Source: Marthasterias glacialis
Taxonomy: Eukaryota; Echinodermata; Asteroidea; Forcipulatida; Asteriidae
Reading direction: 5' to 3'
Assembly: GCA_911728455.2 (NCBI GenBank)
Contig: OU452231.1
Location: 21,194,999-21,258,998, forward strand
DNA: 64,000 nt
The notes beneath the pieces were generated by a model. It was not told where the DNA came from. It made no database searches and saw nothing but the letters and a program-made list of their open reading frames with translations. Below are positions 62,401-64,000 of this stretch, one piece after another. Numbering within the stretch: the stretch's first letter is position 1; the number at the start of each line of letters is the position of its first letter. Both the position numbers and the translations under genes were made by a program.

Positions 62401-64000
62401 CCCTCTTTATCACACAGCTCCAAGACCGGTATTTCCGGAAAGCCCATGAGCAGGGCTTTCCAACAGTGTCAAACTTGTTAGTTTCCCGCCAATGCTTTGG
62501 GAGATAGAGTCGTTGCTAAGTCTTGTTTTCACTCTGTTTCAGCTTCGTGTACAAAAGTGCCATTAGACATGCGTTTGAAGCGCATTCTGAGTAGCCCCGC
62601 TCCCTGGTCGTTTCAAGGCGGAAGTTGGCCCTGGCTGGCCAGGAAAACCCAATTTTCGGATGCAGGACAATGGCAGCTAACTCCAGGTACAAGAAATTTT
62701 TCTCTAGCCCTATTATTTTTGGAGTTATTGGCAGTGGCGCTGCCGACTTTTTTTTTCGGCGTTTATTTATTTATTAATTTTTTTGCTGGCTTCGGTCCAG
62801 CACACACGTATCAGCCTTGGCTATTGTTCACGTACACACACCATGGCCGTATGTACTGGCCATTTTCAGGGTGTCCTCACTCCGCAGTCGCTGGCATCCT
62901 CCCTGTTTATCCCACAGCTCCAAGACCGGTATTTTCGGAAAGCCCATGAGCAGGGCTTTCCAACAGTGTCAAACTTGTTAGTTTCCCGCCAATACTTTGG
63001 GAGATAGAGTCGTTGCTAAGTCTTGTTTTCACTCTGTTACAGCTTCGTGTACAAAAGTGCCATTAGACATGCGTTTGAAGCGCATTCTGAGTAGCCCCGC
63101 TCCCTGGTCGTTTCAAGGCGGAAGTTGGCCCTGGCTGGCCAGGAAAACCCAATTTTCGGATGCAGGACTATGGCAGCTAAGTCCAGGTACAAGAAATTTC
63201 TCTCTAGCCCTATTATTTTTGGAGTTATTGGCAGTGGCGCTGCCGACTTCTTTTTTCGGCGTTTTTTTTTTTTTTTTTTTTTTTTTTGCTGGCTTCGGTC
63301 CAGCACACACGTAGCAGCCTTGGCTATTGTTCACGTACACACACCATGGCCGTATGTACTGGCCATTTTCAGGGTGTCCTCACTCCGCAGTCGCTGGCAT
63401 CCTCCCTGTTTATCCCACAGCTCCAAGACCGGTATTTTCGGAAAGCCCCTGAGCAGGGCTTTCCAACAGTGTCAAACTTGTTAGTTTCCCGCCAATACTG
63501 CGGGAGATAGAGTCGTTGCTAAGTCTTGTTTTCACTCTGTTACGGCTTCGTGTACAAAAGTGCCATTAGACATGCGTTTGAAGCGCATTCTGAGTAGCCC
63601 CGCTCCCTGGTCGTTTCAAGGCGGAAGTTGCCCCTGGCTGGCCAGGAAAACCCGATTTTCGGATGCAGGACTATGGCAGCTAAGTCCAGGTACAAGAAAT
63701 TTCTCTCTAGCCCTATTATTTTTGGAGTTATTGGCAGTGGCGCTGCCGACTTCTTTTTTCGGCGTTTTTTTTTTTTTTTTTTTTTTTTTTGCTGGCTTCG
63801 GTCCAGCACACACGTAGCAGCCTTGGCTATTGTTCACGTACACACACCTTGGCCGTATGTACTGGCCATTTTCAGGGTGTCCTCACTCCGCAGTCGCTGG
63901 CATCCTCCCTGTTTATCCCACAGCTCCAAGACCGGTATTTTCAGAAAGCCCATGAGCAGGGCTTTCCAACAGTGTCAAACTTGTTAGTTTCCCGCCAATA
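59498..64000. repeat. Segmental higher-order block, copy D (runs off the window)
   Basis: Units 59498, 59998 and 60498 match 49497, 49997 and 50500 at about 10,001 bp. Units 62508, 63008 and 63511 match 52010, 52510 and 53012 at about 10,498 bp. Between them, 61000-62507 has the order found at 45484-46993 instead of that of copy C. One extra unit is present. Markers include ACACAAACC near 59826, GGCATCATTCCTG and TTTTGGGATGC. Confidence 0.82.

Larger units (their letters stand above)
11770..64000. repeat. ~500-bp satellite array, right arm (3' part of split unit plus 104 units)
   Basis: Same family and orientation as the left arm. Unit starts include 11937, 12438, 12938, 13440, 13940, 14441, 14944, 15444, 15944, 16443, 16931, 17431, 17931, 18431, 18933, 19433, 19933, 20440, 20943, 21443, 21946, 22446, 22936, 23435, 23943, 24445, 24944, 25433, 25941, 26441, 26941, 27442, 27944, 28444, 28947, 29447, 29947, 30447, 30951, 31451, 31951, 32451, 32962, 33462, 33964, 34472, 34972, 35472, 35972, 36472, 36974, 37474, 37974, 38474, 38974, 39474, 39974, 40474, 40975, 41475, 41975, 42475, 42975, 43475, 43977, 44477, 44979, 45484, 45987, 46492, 46994, 47494, 47994, 48494, 48997, 49497, 49997, 50500, 51003, 51508, 52010, 52510, 53012, 53515, 54015, 54516, 55016, 55506, 56004, 56504, 57004, 57500, 57998, 58498, 58994, 59498, 59998, 60498, 61000, 61502, 62005, 62508, 63008 and 63511. 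Units here are more alike than in the left arm and are arranged in higher-order repeats. The array runs off the window end. Confidence 0.97.

Noticed and set aside
1..64000. CRISPR array
   Set aside because: Repeats are about 500 bp with no short repeat-spacer pattern, and spacers would not be near identical.

Overview
This window is a eukaryotic tandem satellite array. No gene in it can be supported. About 62.5 of the 64 kb is a single repeat family with a unit of about 500 bp, always in the same orientation. I count 125 units: 20 whole ones before position 9955, one unit (9955-11936) split by an insertion, and 104 after it, the last cut by the window end. Most units are 498-505 bp. Short ones of 472, 488-490 and 496 bp carry deletions or short T tracts. 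The many open frames of 60-190 codons recur once per unit in several frames on both strands, run through poly-T/poly-A, and are by-products of the repeat.

Layout. 1-6447: oldest-looking and most varied units, with an exactly repeated 972-bp dimer. 6448-10286: a second subfamily. 10287-11767: a 1,481-bp insertion whose ends read CACT...AGTG, with imperfect 17-bp terminal inverted repeats, a 2-bp CA duplication and many TTGGGTAA/TTACCC motifs near its ends. It looks like a non-autonomous CACTA/EnSpm-type DNA transposon. 11770-64000: the rest of the array, built from nested higher-order repeats: a 1.5-kb trimer, a 1.0-kb dimer, a 3.5-kb seven-unit block, and segmental copies of roughly 4-8 kb. 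A divergent island lies at 55506-58993.

The unit has internal structure. It carries at least six short perfect inverted repeats within about 330 bp, a T-rich tract that is either pure T or (TTTA)n, and a 144-bp segment bordered by splice-like sequences. Whether any of this is functional cannot be told from sequence alone.

Organism: an animal genome is likely. The CACTA-like element with TTGGGTAA-type subterminal motifs reminds me of non-autonomous EnSpm elements of teleost fish, but this is a recollection of style, not a database match. A centromeric or other heterochromatic block is a reasonable guess for the location, with no direct evidence.
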